Shown here: positions 41,912 through 50,248 of the stretch, piece by piece
Layout: each line of letters begins with the position of its first letter
How positions within the stretch are numbered: the first letter of the stretch is position 1
From: a gamma proteobacterium symbiont of Stewartia floridana
Lineage (GTDB): Bacteria; Pseudomonadota; Gammaproteobacteria; Chromatiales; Chromatiaceae
Length of the DNA stretch: 64,000 nt
NCBI GenBank assembly: GCA_003676145.1
Contig: NAUB01000019.1
Coordinates: 124,001 to 188,000, forward strand
Direction: 5' to 3'
Notes under the pieces: model-generated
The model's input: only the letters and a program-made list of their open reading frames with translations
Told to the model about the DNA's origin: nothing
The model's database searches: none
Program-made: the position numbers and the translations under genes

Positions 41912-44566
41912 TCACACCGTGCAGGGGTTGGGCTTATCCGGATCGATTTTGTATTTCTTGATCGCCTGAGTGACCACTTCCTCTTTCAGATCACCCTGAT
42001 CTGCCAGTGATTTCAAGGCGGCAAGTGCCACATAGTAGCGATTGACTTCAAAGAATTTTCTTAACTGACTGCGCATGTCACTGCGGCCATAACCGTCGGT
42101 GCCCAGCACACTGTAGGTAGCGGGCACAAATGGACGGATTTGATCTGCGTAGCTGCGGATATAGTCTGTTGCGGCAACCACCGGGCCCTGTTGGCCGGAG
42201 AGTTGCTGGGTTACATAGCTCTGTCGTTGATCCTCTTCCGGGTGGAGGGTATTCCAGCGCTCAACGTCGAGCCCCTCCCGGCGCAATTCGTTGAAACTGG
42301 TGACACTCCAGATATCCGCTGTGACATTGAAGTCTTTCTCCAGCAGTTCAGCGGCAGCAATCACTTCACGCAGAATCGTGCCACTGCCCAGCAGTTGCAC
42401 ACGCTTCTTCTGCTTACCGCCCTTTTTCAGCAGATACATACCCTTCACTATGCCCTCTTCCACACCCTCGGGCATGGCCGGCTGGAGGTAGTTCTCATTC
42501 ATCACGGTGATGTAGTAGAAGACATTCTCCTGCTGCTGATACATGCGCCGCATGCCATCCAGCACGATCACTGTCAGTTCATAGGCGAATGCGGGATCAT
42601 AGGAGACACAGTTGGGAATGGTCGCGGCCACCAGATGGCTATGGCCATCCTGGTGCTGCAATCCCTCACCGGCCAGCGTTGTTCGGCCTGCGGTGCCGCC
42701 GATCAGAAATCCGCGTGCCTGCATGTCACCGGCCGCCCAGGCCAGATCGCCGATACGCTGGAAACCGAACATGGAGTAGTAGATATAGAAGGGGATCATA
42801 CTGACCCCGTGGTTGCTGTAGGAGGTAGCGGCAGCAATCCAGGAGGACATGGCACCCGCCTCATTGATTCCCTCCTGCAGAATCTGGCCTTTCTTATCCT
42901 CCCGATAGAACATCACCTGATCCGCATCCACCGGCTCATAGAGCTGTCCCACCGACGAGTAGATACCCAACTGTCTGAACATACCCTCCATGCCGAAGGT
43001 ACGGGCCTCGTCAGGAACAATCGGTACGATCTGTTTGCCCAGCTGCTTATCCCTTACCAGCATATTCAACAGTCGAACAAAGGCCATGGTGGTGGATTGC
43101 TCACGGTCACCACTGCCCTCCAGCAGCGCTTTGAATTTTTCAATCGGCGGTACCGTCATGGCTTCAACCTTGGTACGCCGCTGAGGCAGGAAACCACCCA
43201 GCTTGCTGCGCTGCGCATGCATGTACTGCATCTCCGCGCTGTCTGCCGGAGGCTTATAGAATGGAGCCGCACCGATCTGATCGTCGGAAATCGGAATATT
43301 GAAGCGATCCCTGAAGGCTTTCAGTGCCGCTTCACCCATCTTCTTCTGCGAATGGGTAATGTTCTGCCCTTCACCGGCCACACCCATACCGTAACCTTTC
43401 ACGGTTTTCGCCAGAATCACCGTTGGCTGACCTTTGTGGGCAGTCGCTTCGGCGTAGGCGGCGAACACCTTATGGGGATCATGTCCGCCTCGATTGAGTC
43501 GCCAGATATCCTCATCGGTCATATTCGCGACCATCTCATCCAGTTCGGGATACTTACCGAAGAAGTGCTCACGGGTATAGGCGCCACCTTTCGCCTTGTA
43601 GGCCTGGTAATCCCCGTCCACACACTCTTCCATGCGTTTCAGCAGGACGCCGTTTTTGTCCCGCGCGAAAAGCGGATCCCAATAGCCACCCCAAATGACC
43701 TTGATCACATTCCAACCGGCGCCCCGGAAGACCCCTTCCAGCTCCTGGATAATCTTGCCGTTACCGCGCACCGGACCGTCCAGTCGCTGCAGATTACAGT
43801 TGATGACAAAGACAAGGTTGTCGAGACGCTCCCGGCCCGCCAGGGAGATCGCACCCAATGCCTCCGGTTCATCCATCTCGCCATCGCCACAGAAGGCCCA
43901 CACCTTGCGCTCTTCGGTATTCACCATTCCCCGGTCATGCAGATAGCGCATGAAGCGGGCCTGGTAGATCGCCATCAACGGTCCGAGTCCCATGGAAACG
44001 GTGGGGAACTGCCAGAATCCCGGCATCAACCAGGGGTGGGGATAGGAGGAGAGTCCATGGCCATCCACCTCCTGGCGGAAGCTGTAGAGCTGCTCCTCAC
44101 TCAAGCGCCCTTCAAGGTAGGCACGAGCATAGACCCCTGGTGCGGAGTGACCCTGGAAGAAGATCAGGTCCCCATCCCGCTCTTTGGTGGGGGCGTGAAA
44201 AAAGTGGTTGAAACCCACATCGAAGAGGGTCGCGCTGGAGGCGAAACTCGAGATATGCCCACCCAGCTCGGTGGAGATCCGGTTTGCCTGGACCACCATC
44301 GCCATCGCATTCCAGCGAATGAAGGAGCGAATGCGGCGCTCCATCGCCCGGTCGCCCGGAAAACGCTGTTGTTTGGTGACCGGGATGGTATTCACATAGG
44401 CCGTATTGGCGCTGAATGGCAGGTGAGCGCCGGAACGACGGGCCTTGTCAACCAGGCGTTCGATCAAAAAATGGGCACGCTCCACCCCTTCGTTCTCGAG
44501 TACGGCCTCCAGGGCGTCCAGCCACTCCTGTGTCTCAATGGGGTCGATATCGGGTCTACTTGGCAT
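41912..44566 (-). CDS. aceE: Pyruvate dehydrogenase E1 component (homodimeric)
   Basis: An 884-residue thiamine diphosphate enzyme that decarboxylates pyruvate and acetylates the E2 lipoyl group. Length and order match the single-chain E1p of gammaproteobacteria. Visible signposts include FQGHSAPGVYARAYLEGRLS, the ThDP motif GDGEMDEPEALG through NLVFVINCN, and the C-terminal SVTSFNELRREG and VLGTDGYGRSD. aceF follows. The last E3 gene is 7 kb downstream on the same strand. The ATG at 44566 begins MPSRPDIDPIET in line with the family. Confidence 0.97.
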   Translation of the reverse strand: MPSRPDIDPIETQEWLDALEAVLENEGVERAHFLIERLVDKARRSGAHLPFSANTAYVNTIPVTKQQRFPGDRAMERRIRSFIRWNAMAMVVQANRISTELGGHISSFASSATLFDVGFNHFFHAPTKERDGDLIFFQGHSAPGVYARAYLEGRLSEEQLYSFRQEVDGHGLSSYPHPWLMPGFWQFPTVSMGLGPLMAIYQARFMRYLHDRGMVNTEERKVWAFCGDGEMDEPEALGAISLAGRERLDNLVFVINCNLQRLDGPVRGNGKIIQELEGVFRGAGWNVIKVIWGGYWDPLFARDKNGVLLKRMEECVDGDYQAYKAKGGAYTREHFFGKYPELDEMVANMTDEDIWRLNRGGHDPHKVFAAYAEATAHKGQPTVILAKTVKGYGMGVAGEGQNITHSQKKMGEAALKAFRDRFNIPISDDQIGAAPFYKPPADSAEMQYMHAQRSKLGGFLPQRRTKVEAMTVPPIEKFKALLEGSGDREQSTTMAFVRLLNMLVRDKQLGKQIVPIVPDEARTFGMEGMFRQLGIYSSVGQLYEPVDADQVMFYREDKKGQILQEGINEAGAMSSWIAAATSYSNHGVSMIPFYIYYSMFGFQRIGDLAWAAGDMQARGFLIGGTAGRTTLAGEGLQHQDGHSHLVAATIPNCVSYDPAFAYELTVIVLDGMRRMYQQQENVFYYITVMNENYLQPAMPEGVEEGIVKGMYLLKKGGKQKKRVQLLGSGTILREVIAAAELLEKDFNVTADIWSVTSFNELRREGLDVERWNTLHPEEDQRQSYVTQQLSGQQGPVVAATDYIRSYADQIRPFVPATYSVLGTDGYGRSDMRSQLRKFFEVNRYYVALAALKSLADQGDLKEEVVTQAIKKYKIDPDKPNPCTV

Positions 44567-44902
44567 TGTTATTCTCTAGCTGTTCGGTTTGGCGTCAGGG
44601 ATTAAACTGATGCAACTCCATTCACCTCTGCCGGACAAAACCAGCGGAGCAAGAATGAAAACTATTTGGATTACCAATAATTTGGATTGATCCCGGTAAT
44701 ATACAGCAAGATGAGAGGAATTTCAGCGTTATCTGATAGTAATTTTTGATGACCTAATCCACTGTTTTTACAATTGAATTAGGATTTATGTTGGATTTGG
44801 TTGAAGGCAAAAGAAAAGCCCTGAAAAAAACCTTCAAAACATAAAAAAAGGCGCATCCAGATCGCTCTGGATGCGCCTTTTCCGCAATGGATCCGGGTTA
44901 AA
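44567..44902. promoter_or_regulatory. aceE upstream region with candidate operator
   Basis: Contains the palindrome TTGG-ATTA-CCAA (44666-44677) and a direct repeat ATTTGGATT 16 bases apart. This partly resembles a PdhR-type ATTGGT-N-ACCAAT box but the spacing differs. The right end holds the terminator at 44850. Confidence 0.35.
44850..44877 (-). terminator. Intrinsic terminator after sulfur globule genes
   Basis: A 12-bp GC-rich stem (GGCGCATCCAGA / TCTGGATGCGCC) with a four-base loop is flanked by seven A on its left and TTTT on its right, giving U-tracts in both directions. It lies 25 bases after the stop of the minus-strand gene at 44903. Confidence 0.9.
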
Positions 44903-45574
44903 TCAGATCTCTTTGCGAGTTTCGATTGAAGGCATTTCGAAAGGCTTGCGCTCCATGGCAACCTTACGACGCTCTTCCATCTGCTTCATAGCTTCTGCAC
45001 GACGGGCTTCCATCTCTTTAACCATTTCGTCGCGACGGGCTTTGGACTCTTCCATGCGCTTGGCAACCGCTTCCGGCATCTCAGGACGCTGTGGAGCGTT
45101 CTGCTCAAAACGGGCCATCATCTCTTTGCGGTAAGCTTCCTGCTGCTCCTGTCTGGCTTTCATGTCAGCTTCCATGGCGGCGAAAGGATCAGAGTTGCTG
45201 AACTGCTCAGCGTACTGACGCTGTGCGGCGACAGCCTGCTCGAATGCTTTCTGCTGCTGCTCGGCGAAAGCTTTCTGCTGCTCGGCAAATGCTTTCTGCT
45301 GCTCAGCCATGGCACTCTGCTGCTCTTCGGTCAGAGCAGGTGCATAGTGAGGGGCGTAACCATAGTAGTAAGGATGATCGTAGCCGTAACCACGGCCATA
45401 ACCACTACCGTAGCCGTTACCACGTGCACGCATGTTGAATGAGAAGTCGAAGTCTCCGGCGCCGAAGCCATCACCAAAAAAGTCGTCACTCCAGCTGTCA
45501 CCCCACCAGGCATTAACAGTTGCGGAGCTGGCTGCCAAGGCAATCGCAGCGGCAATGATTGAAATCTTTTTCAT
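44903..45574 (-). CDS. Sulfur globule-like protein with coiled-coil extension
   Basis: A 223-residue exported protein. The signal peptide ends at AAS..VNA, and the mature chain begins WWGDSWSDDFFGDG. Residues about 24-78 are Gly/Tyr/Asp-rich (RARGNGYGSGYGRGYGYDHP), like the small envelope proteins of periplasmic sulfur globules. From about 80 on it turns into a charged coiled coil: tandem QKAFAEQ heptads, then long Glu/Arg/Lys/Met-rich helix. Known globule proteins lack such an extension, so this is an unusual two-part form. It lies 90 bases after the shorter globule gene, same strand, and is followed by a strong terminator. Confidence 0.85.
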   Translation of the reverse strand: MKKISIIAAAIALAASSATVNAWWGDSWSDDFFGDGFGAGDFDFSFNMRARGNGYGSGYGRGYGYDHPYYYGYAPHYAPALTEEQQSAMAEQQKAFAEQQKAFAEQQQKAFEQAVAAQRQYAEQFSNSDPFAAMEADMKARQEQQEAYRKEMMARFEQNAPQRPEMPEAVAKRMEESKARRDEMVKEMEARRAEAMKQMEERRKVAMERKPFEMPSIETRKEI

Positions 45575-45664
45575 TGTAAAGTACCCAAAAAATCTGTGTT
45601 TTGAAAACTACGCATGTCTATCCAGGCACGTCCCTGTGCTAATAAATCCTTTTATATAAACTGC

Positions 45665-45997
45665 TTATTTAGCAGGAGCGGCAGGCGCTGCAGGAGCAGC
45701 AGGAGCTGCTGGTGCAGGATAGCCGTAAGGGGCGTAACCGTAACCGTAAGGAGCGCCATAGCCGTAAGGACCATAGCCGTTGTATCCACGGTAGTAGTTG
45801 TTGCCACGGCCATAACCGGAACCACGTGCAGAACCACTCATACCGAAGCTGAAGTCACCGGAGCCATCACCCCAGCCGTCGCCCCAACCATCGTTACCCC
45901 ATCCACGGTTGTAACCAGGGCCACCCCACCATGCAGATGCAGAAGCGGAAGCAACGATAAGTGCAGCAGCGGCAGCAGCTTGAACAGTCTTTTTCAT
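45665..45997 (-). CDS. Sulfur globule envelope protein (SgpA/B-like)
   Basis: A 110-residue exported structural protein. Signal peptide [20 protein letters not shown] with cleavage before WWGG; the mature part is Gly/Tyr/Asn/Asp-rich ([20 protein letters not shown] and [18 protein letters not shown]) and ends in an Ala/Pro repeat. These are the features of the hydrophobic envelope proteins around intracellular-periplasmic sulfur globules in Allochromatium and relatives. GAGGAG at seven bases precedes the ATG. Presence of this gene is the best clue that the organism stores sulfur. Confidence 0.85.
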   Translation of the reverse strand: MKKTVQAAAAAALIVASASASAWWGGPGYNRGWGNDGWGDGWGDGSGDFSFGMSGSARGSGYGRGNNYYRGYNGYGPYGYGAPYGYGYAPYGYPAPAAPAAPAAPAAPAK

Positions 45998-46330
45998 TTC
46001 ACTCTCCTCAAGATAGAATGTCGTCTTCGAATTTTGTTTAGAAAGCAGATACTGCGCAGCTTTCGAGGTATAGAATATTAGAAATTACTTAAATTAACAA
46101 ATAACAAATTTCAATTGTAAAATTGTTTTAAATAGCAATTTCCTAAGGAAACAGTGCTTAGGAAACTAATTCCGCCCCGGCCGACCTGGCATTGAAGCGA
46201 GGCGTGTCGATCACCTGCTGAGTCAACAACCCAAATCATCCATCCCCTCTGCACTCACACCTTGATTTATGATCCCCTGTGACTGTGCGACAATGATCGA
46301 TTAAATGAAGTAATCCAAAAACGGCACAAC
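45998..46330. promoter_or_regulatory. Divergent promoter region, sulfur globule gene and pyrC
   Basis: A strongly AT-rich stretch (46060-46145) with a 9-bp inverted repeat TTTCCTAAG / CTTAGGAAA at 46139-46147 and 46157-46165. It may be an operator for either neighbour. No gene is supported. Confidence 0.45.
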
Positions 46331-47365
46331 ATGAAGATCACCCTGACGAAACCCGATGACTGGCATCTCCATCTACGCGACGACGAAGCGATGGCCTCCG
46401 TGGTGGGACACACCGCCGAACGTTTTGCCAGAGCGATCGTCATGCCGAACCTGAAACCACCGGTGGCCAACACCCAACTGGCAGCGGAATATCGGCAGCG
46501 GATCCTGAGTGCCCTGCCCGAGAACAGCGGATTCACGCCACTGATGACGCTTTATATGACAGACCGTCTTACCTCGGAGGAGGTGATCCGGGCAAAACAG
46601 AGCGGTTTCGTCCACGGCATCAAACTCTATCCGGCCGGCGCCACCACCAATTCCGATGCGGGTGTCACCGACATCCGCAAACTCTATCCGGTACTGGAAA
46701 CCATGCAGCGGGAATCGATGCCGCTGCTGGTGCATGCCGAGGTTACCGATCCTGAGATCGATATCTTCGATCGTGAGCGGGTATTCATCGATCGTTACAT
46801 GACCATGCTGAGAGCGGACTTTCCGGAGCTGTCGATTGTCTTCGAACATGTGACCACCCGCGATGCGGTAGACTTTGTGCGCGAGAGCAATAGCCACACT
46901 GGCGCAACGATCACGGTTCAACACCTGATGTTCAACAGAAACCATATGCTGGCCGGCGGCATCAGACCCCACTACTACTGCCTGCCCATCCTCAAACGGG
47001 AGACTCATCAGGAGGCACTGATCGAGGCGGCAACCAGTGGCAACCCCCGCTTCTTTCTCGGTACCGACAGTGCGCCACATCCTCAGCATGCCAAAGAGTG
47101 TGGCTGCGGCTGCGCAGGTTGTTATACCGCCCATGCGGCTATCGAACTCTATGCGGAGATCTTTGAAGCCGAAAATGCCCTGGATAAACTGGAGGGGTTT
47201 GCCAGCCACTATGGCCCCGACTTCTACGGCATGCCACGCAACACAGAGCAGATCACTCTGCAGAAAAGTGATTGGCAGGTAGCGGAAAGCTATCGATTCG
47301 GCAAAGACAAGGTTGTGCCCTTAAAGGCAGGACAGACCGTCCATTGGCAACTGATCACCGAGTGA
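46331..47365 (+). CDS. pyrC: Dihydroorotase, class II
   Basis: A 344-residue zinc enzyme of pyrimidine synthesis, converting carbamoyl aspartate to dihydroorotate. The zinc-binding DDWHLHLRDD is at residues 9-18, the carboxylated lysine lies in HGIKLYPAGATTN, histidine ligands follow in LVHAEVTD and FEHVTT, and the catalytic aspartate is in FLGTDSAPH. The cysteine cluster CGCGCAGCYTAH is a common feature of this class. Length matches E. coli PyrC. It converges with mlaA, 14 bases apart. Confidence 0.97.
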   Translation: MKITLTKPDDWHLHLRDDEAMASVVGHTAERFARAIVMPNLKPPVANTQLAAEYRQRILSALPENSGFTPLMTLYMTDRLTSEEVIRAKQSGFVHGIKLYPAGATTNSDAGVTDIRKLYPVLETMQRESMPLLVHAEVTDPEIDIFDRERVFIDRYMTMLRADFPELSIVFEHVTTRDAVDFVRESNSHTGATITVQHLMFNRNHMLAGGIRPHYYCLPILKRETHQEALIEAATSGNPRFFLGTDSAPHPQHAKECGCGCAGCYTAHAAIELYAEIFEAENALDKLEGFASHYGPDFYGMPRNTEQITLQKSDWQVAESYRFGKDKVVPLKAGQTVHWQLITE

Positions 47366-47379
47366 GGCGGCTGATTCGA

Positions 47380-48129
47380 TTACTCACCGTTTTCGTTGAA
47401 CAGCTCTTCATCTTCAAACAGGCTTTCGTCGAACAGCTCGTCGTCGTCCATATGGTTCGGGCCGTCTTTGATCGCGGTCTGCCGCTGCTGCAGATAGAAC
47501 TCCCGCAGAAAGGCGTATCGATCGACAGCCGCCTCATCGAGTACATTACCGGCTTCCAACAGGTCGGCCCGGATATCCACAAGCTGCAGTGTGCTCAAGG
47601 TCAGGTAGGCTGACTGGGAGGGGTAGCTGATCGGATTGATCAGGGTGTCCCCTACCCTGCCCAACAGATCCCGCAAGGTGGTCGGCCCAAGAAACGGCAC
47701 CACGATATAGGGCGTATCCCCCATGCCCCAATAACCCAGGGTCTGCCCCATATCCTCCTTGTAACTGGGGATCCCCATATCGCTGGCCACATCGAACAGA
47801 CCAAAGATGCCCAGTGTGGAGTTGATGCAGACACGCCCAAGATCCGATAGGGCTCGCCCCGGTTTCAGTTGCAGCAGGTTGTTGGCCGCAGACGGGATGT
47901 CGGCCAGATTCCTGAAAAAATTGGTTACCCCGAGATCGATCACCGAAGGGGTCACATAGCGATAGCCCTCGGCAACCGGCTTGGCCACAGCCCGATCGAA
48001 GTCCTGATTGAACTGATCCGATTTTCTGTTGAACGACTCGAGTGGATCTGCCGGATGCCGGCTCTGGAAGCTGGAGCACCCTGAGAGGAACAGCAGAATC
48101 AATAGTATCGCAGGAATCCTTTTAAACAC
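47380..48129 (-). CDS. mlaA: MlaA/VacJ outer-membrane lipoprotein
   Basis: A 249-residue lipoprotein (lipobox LSGC, Cys18) that removes misplaced phospholipids from the outer leaflet as part of the Mla system. Family motifs: ADPLESFNRKSDQFNQDFDR, VTNFFRNLADIPSAANNLLQ, LGRVCINSTLGIFGLFDVA and MGQTLGYWGMGDTPYIVVPF. It starts at GTG. An acidic tail (MDDDELFDESLFEDEELF) extends beyond the usual family end. No other mla genes are in the window. Confidence 0.94.
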   Translation of the reverse strand: MFKRIPAILLILLFLSGCSSFQSRHPADPLESFNRKSDQFNQDFDRAVAKPVAEGYRYVTPSVIDLGVTNFFRNLADIPSAANNLLQLKPGRALSDLGRVCINSTLGIFGLFDVASDMGIPSYKEDMGQTLGYWGMGDTPYIVVPFLGPTTLRDLLGRVGDTLINPISYPSQSAYLTLSTLQLVDIRADLLEAGNVLDEAAVDRYAFLREFYLQQRQTAIKDGPNHMDDDELFDESLFEDEELFNENGE

Positions 48130-48269
48130 GACGAACAGGCCCGATTGAATAGATAAGATCTGGCGTCAACTATACGCTCAACGCCAGTTTCCAGGGGGAT
48201 TGTAAACCCTGGAGAAAAAAAATCTAAATATTCTCGAAATAGAATTCTGTTTTCTTTATCCTTGGCCGG

Positions 48270-48908
48270 ATGAGTGACACCATCTACAACAGTGAAATGG
48301 CACTTCGCTTCAGAGGCTACCTGCCGGTTGTCGTCGATGTGGAGACCGGCGGTTTCGATGCCAACAAGGACGCCCTCCTGGAGATCGCCGCCACCACCCT
48401 GGCCATGGACGAGCAGGGATTACTCCATCCCGCAGAGACCTTTGCCCACCATATCGCGCCGTTCGAAGGGGCGAATATCGATCCGAAAGCCCTTGAGTTC
48501 AACGGCATTGACCCTGACCACCCGTTCCGTGAGGCTCTGACCGAATCGGACGGACTGAAACAGCTGTTTACGCCGATTCGCAAAGCCATCAAGGCAAGTG
48601 GTTGTAAACGAGCCATCCTGGTCGGACACAACGCCTTTTTCGATCTCGGCTTTCTCAACGCGGCTGTGTCACGCTGTGGTATCAAGCGAAATCCCTTCCA
48701 TCCATTCAGCACCTTCGACACGGTCTCGCTTGCGGGTATGGCCTATGGGCAGACCGTGCTGGCCAAAGCTGCCAAGGCGGCGGGTCTGGAGTGGGACAGC
48801 AGCCAGGCCCATTCAGCGATCTACGATACCGAACAGACCGCCCGACTCTTCTGCACCATCATCAATCAGTGGCAGCAGGCGTGCGGCGCACCGGCACCAA
48901 TCGAATAG
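48270..48908 (+). CDS. rnt: Ribonuclease T
   Basis: A 212-residue DEDDh 3'-5' exonuclease that trims tRNA CCA ends and other stable RNAs. Motifs: [10 protein letters not shown] (Exo I), [14 protein letters not shown] (Exo II) and [14 protein letters not shown] (Exo III with the histidine). Length matches E. coli RNase T. The region upstream is AT-rich and holds its promoter; a repeat copy lies about 45 bases after the stop. Confidence 0.95.
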   Translation: MSDTIYNSEMALRFRGYLPVVVDVETGGFDANKDALLEIAATTLAMDEQGLLHPAETFAHHIAPFEGANIDPKALEFNGIDPDHPFREALTESDGLKQLFTPIRKAIKASGCKRAILVGHNAFFDLGFLNAAVSRCGIKRNPFHPFSTFDTVSLAGMAYGQTVLAKAAKAAGLEWDSSQAHSAIYDTEQTARLFCTIINQWQQACGAPAPIE

Positions 48909-48952
48909 CAGGGGTTGCTTGACCTTCCGGCTTTCTCTGAAGAAGAGTAAGA

Positions 48953-48985
48953 AGTCCGCAAATGAACGCGAAATAAACGCAAATG
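48953..48985. repeat. Single copy of the 34-bp arm repeat
   Basis: AGTCCGCAAATGAACGCGAA continues as ATAAACGCAAATG, identical to the arm at 24799-24830 apart from one extra A. Here the inverted partner is missing. Confidence 0.7.
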
Positions 48986-49241
48986 GTGTTTAGGCGGCAT
49001 CTCTCCAGGCAGTCAGAGATAGCAAGAGACCGATTTAAACGAGCCTGAACCGTTGTTCAGAATCACAATGTAGGTATTTGAGGCATGCGTTGGGAATTGG
49101 TTTGTTTAATCAAATCCCAAACCAGCTGTATAAAAACTGAGTCTTATTAAAACTTCACTGACGCTTACGATAGGTGATCCAGCTCATCGACCACTTCAGC
49201 AAACCGACCTTCTATTCGATCATGCGCAGGTTAGCTGAAAC

Positions 49242-49305
49242 ATGAGGGTTACCTTATTGGTTTCGTTGGCCAGTCAACACTGCCATCAAAACCGGTAACC
49301 CTCAT
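49242..49305 (-). terminator. Long hairpin after the leader-peptide gene
   Basis: ATGAGGGTTACC and GGTAACCCTCAT form a perfect 12-bp outer stem; GGTTT/AAACC extends it inside past a bulge. It lies 44 bases after the stop of the gene at 49349 and would end or protect its transcript. Confidence 0.5.
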
Positions 49306-49348
49306 CTCGATCCATTGCGGCATCAGATCAGCTCTGAGCGACGACAAC

Positions 49349-49684
49349 TTACCAGAACAGTCCCCGACCACCTGGGTAAAAGCCTCCCCAAGTCCGACCA
49401 CCGGTTGCAATGCGGTAGTTCCGAACCCCACCGAGCACTGTTGAGTACATTTGTGCTTCATTTCCCTGAGTTGCCATGATGGAACCATTCAAATAGTTTC
49501 CAAATGAACTCAGCTGACTTGCCAGCGGGCCACTGAGACCGTAATTCGAGATGCCGTAATTACCGATGCTCATGCTGGTAAAATGTCCATTTTGGACATA
49601 GGACCATCCTCCTGTAACGGCACGCAGCGCCTTCTGATCGAGTTCTTCGTTCTTGTCCAGGTCTTTGATAGTGATGTGAGTCAT
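49349..49684 (-). CDS. Double-glycine leader peptide precursor (RiPP/bacteriocin-like)
   Basis: A 111-residue peptide. The leader MTHITIKDLDKNEELDQKAL ends in RAVTGG, with the double glycine at 25-26: the ELDxKAL-xxV-GG pattern is that of peptides cut by C39-type peptidase transporters. The 85-residue core is Gly/Ser/Asn/Tyr-rich (NYGISNYGLSGPLASQLSSF), without cysteines, ending GGRGLFW. GGAG at six bases supports the ATG. No peptidase, modifying enzyme, immunity gene or transporter is nearby, so export machinery must be elsewhere. A sigma54-like promoter lies upstream. Antimicrobial action, signalling or a surface role cannot be told apart. Confidence 0.75.
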   Translation of the reverse strand: MTHITIKDLDKNEELDQKALRAVTGGWSYVQNGHFTSMSIGNYGISNYGLSGPLASQLSSFGNYLNGSIMATQGNEAQMYSTVLGGVRNYRIATGGRTWGGFYPGGRGLFW

Positions 49685-49747
49685 GATGTTCTCCAGTATT
49701 TGGTTTGATATCGCTACAGCTGTTTTTGCTGTGTTCGAAAACTATTT

Positions 49748-49763
49748 TGCGAGTACCGTGCCA
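49748..49763 (-). promoter_or_regulatory. Candidate sigma54 promoter for the leader peptide
   Basis: On the minus strand TGGCACGGTACTCGCA fits TGGCACGRNNNTTGCW at all but one fixed position, with GG and GC ten bases apart. The predicted start of transcription is about 50 bases upstream of the peptide ATG. Confidence 0.6.
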
Positions 49764-50132
49764 AGATTGAGACCGTAGAGGATAAATTTTTTAACTTATT
49801 GAATTATAATGATAAATATTTTTCTTCTAGTGCTGAGCTGGTGGCTGAAGATTTTTTACCTGGCCCATTAGTTTTTCGCATAGCAACTAATAAGTTGGCT
49901 CTTCAACGAACTAAATCTTCCAAACACAAGCTTTTGAGTAAAAACCAAGCAGCTGGTCTGGGGTGGAACGGCTGCCGGCCCACTCCATTAATCCAGCACA
50001 CCAGACAGAGAGCCAGACTCTCCTGCAGATCACCATTCAATGGTAGCAGGCGCAGGGCATAGGGGCACCGTTCGAGTAATCCCGGTTTCCGGTTCTCGCT
50101 TCAATCCCTATTCAGAAGATAAACAGACCCAC

Positions 50133-50156
50133 AACTACGCAAAAGATACGCAAATG
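50133..50156. repeat. Diverged CGCAAATG repeat copy
   Basis: AACTACGCAAAAGATACGCA followed by AATG resembles the dispersed repeat family at 24797, but is shorter and less certain. Confidence 0.35.
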
Positions 50157-50248
50157 GGCTTTTCAGGCCGGTCTGTCCGATTGAACAGATTACGACCCTC
50201 CCCACTACCTGTGTGGATAGCAGGGAGGGGTTTTCAGATCGATCCAGA

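Larger units (their letters stand above)
48909..49348. other. 440-base intergenic region
   Basis: Holds a dispersed-repeat copy at 48953 and a long interrupted hairpin at 49242-49305 near the end of the peptide gene. The rest is AT-leaning with nothing recognisable. Confidence 0.45.
49685..50248. other. 564-base intergenic region
   Basis: AT-rich on its left side, where the sigma54-like promoter of the leader peptide lies (49748-49763), with a diverged repeat copy at 50133-50156. The plus-strand frame 49799-50062 is not supported. A weak 7-bp hairpin followed by TTTT lies near 50196-50229. Confidence 0.45.

Noticed and set aside
42140-44605. Plus-strand 821-residue open frame
   Set aside because: Lies exactly antisense to aceE; His/Arg/Gln-rich composition of a shadow frame and no family motif.
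44666-44677. PdhR-type operator before aceE
   Set aside because: TTGG-ATTA-CCAA is palindromic but the spacing differs from the PdhR box, so only noted as a candidate.
49799-50062. Plus-strand open frame near the leader peptide
   Set aside because: Lies in AT-rich promoter DNA, no Shine-Dalgarno and no plausible fold.
50196-50229. Possible terminator CCCTCCC / GGGAGGG
   Set aside because: Only 7 bp with a 20-base loop, and its TTTT is on the plus side although the gene it would serve is on the minus strand.
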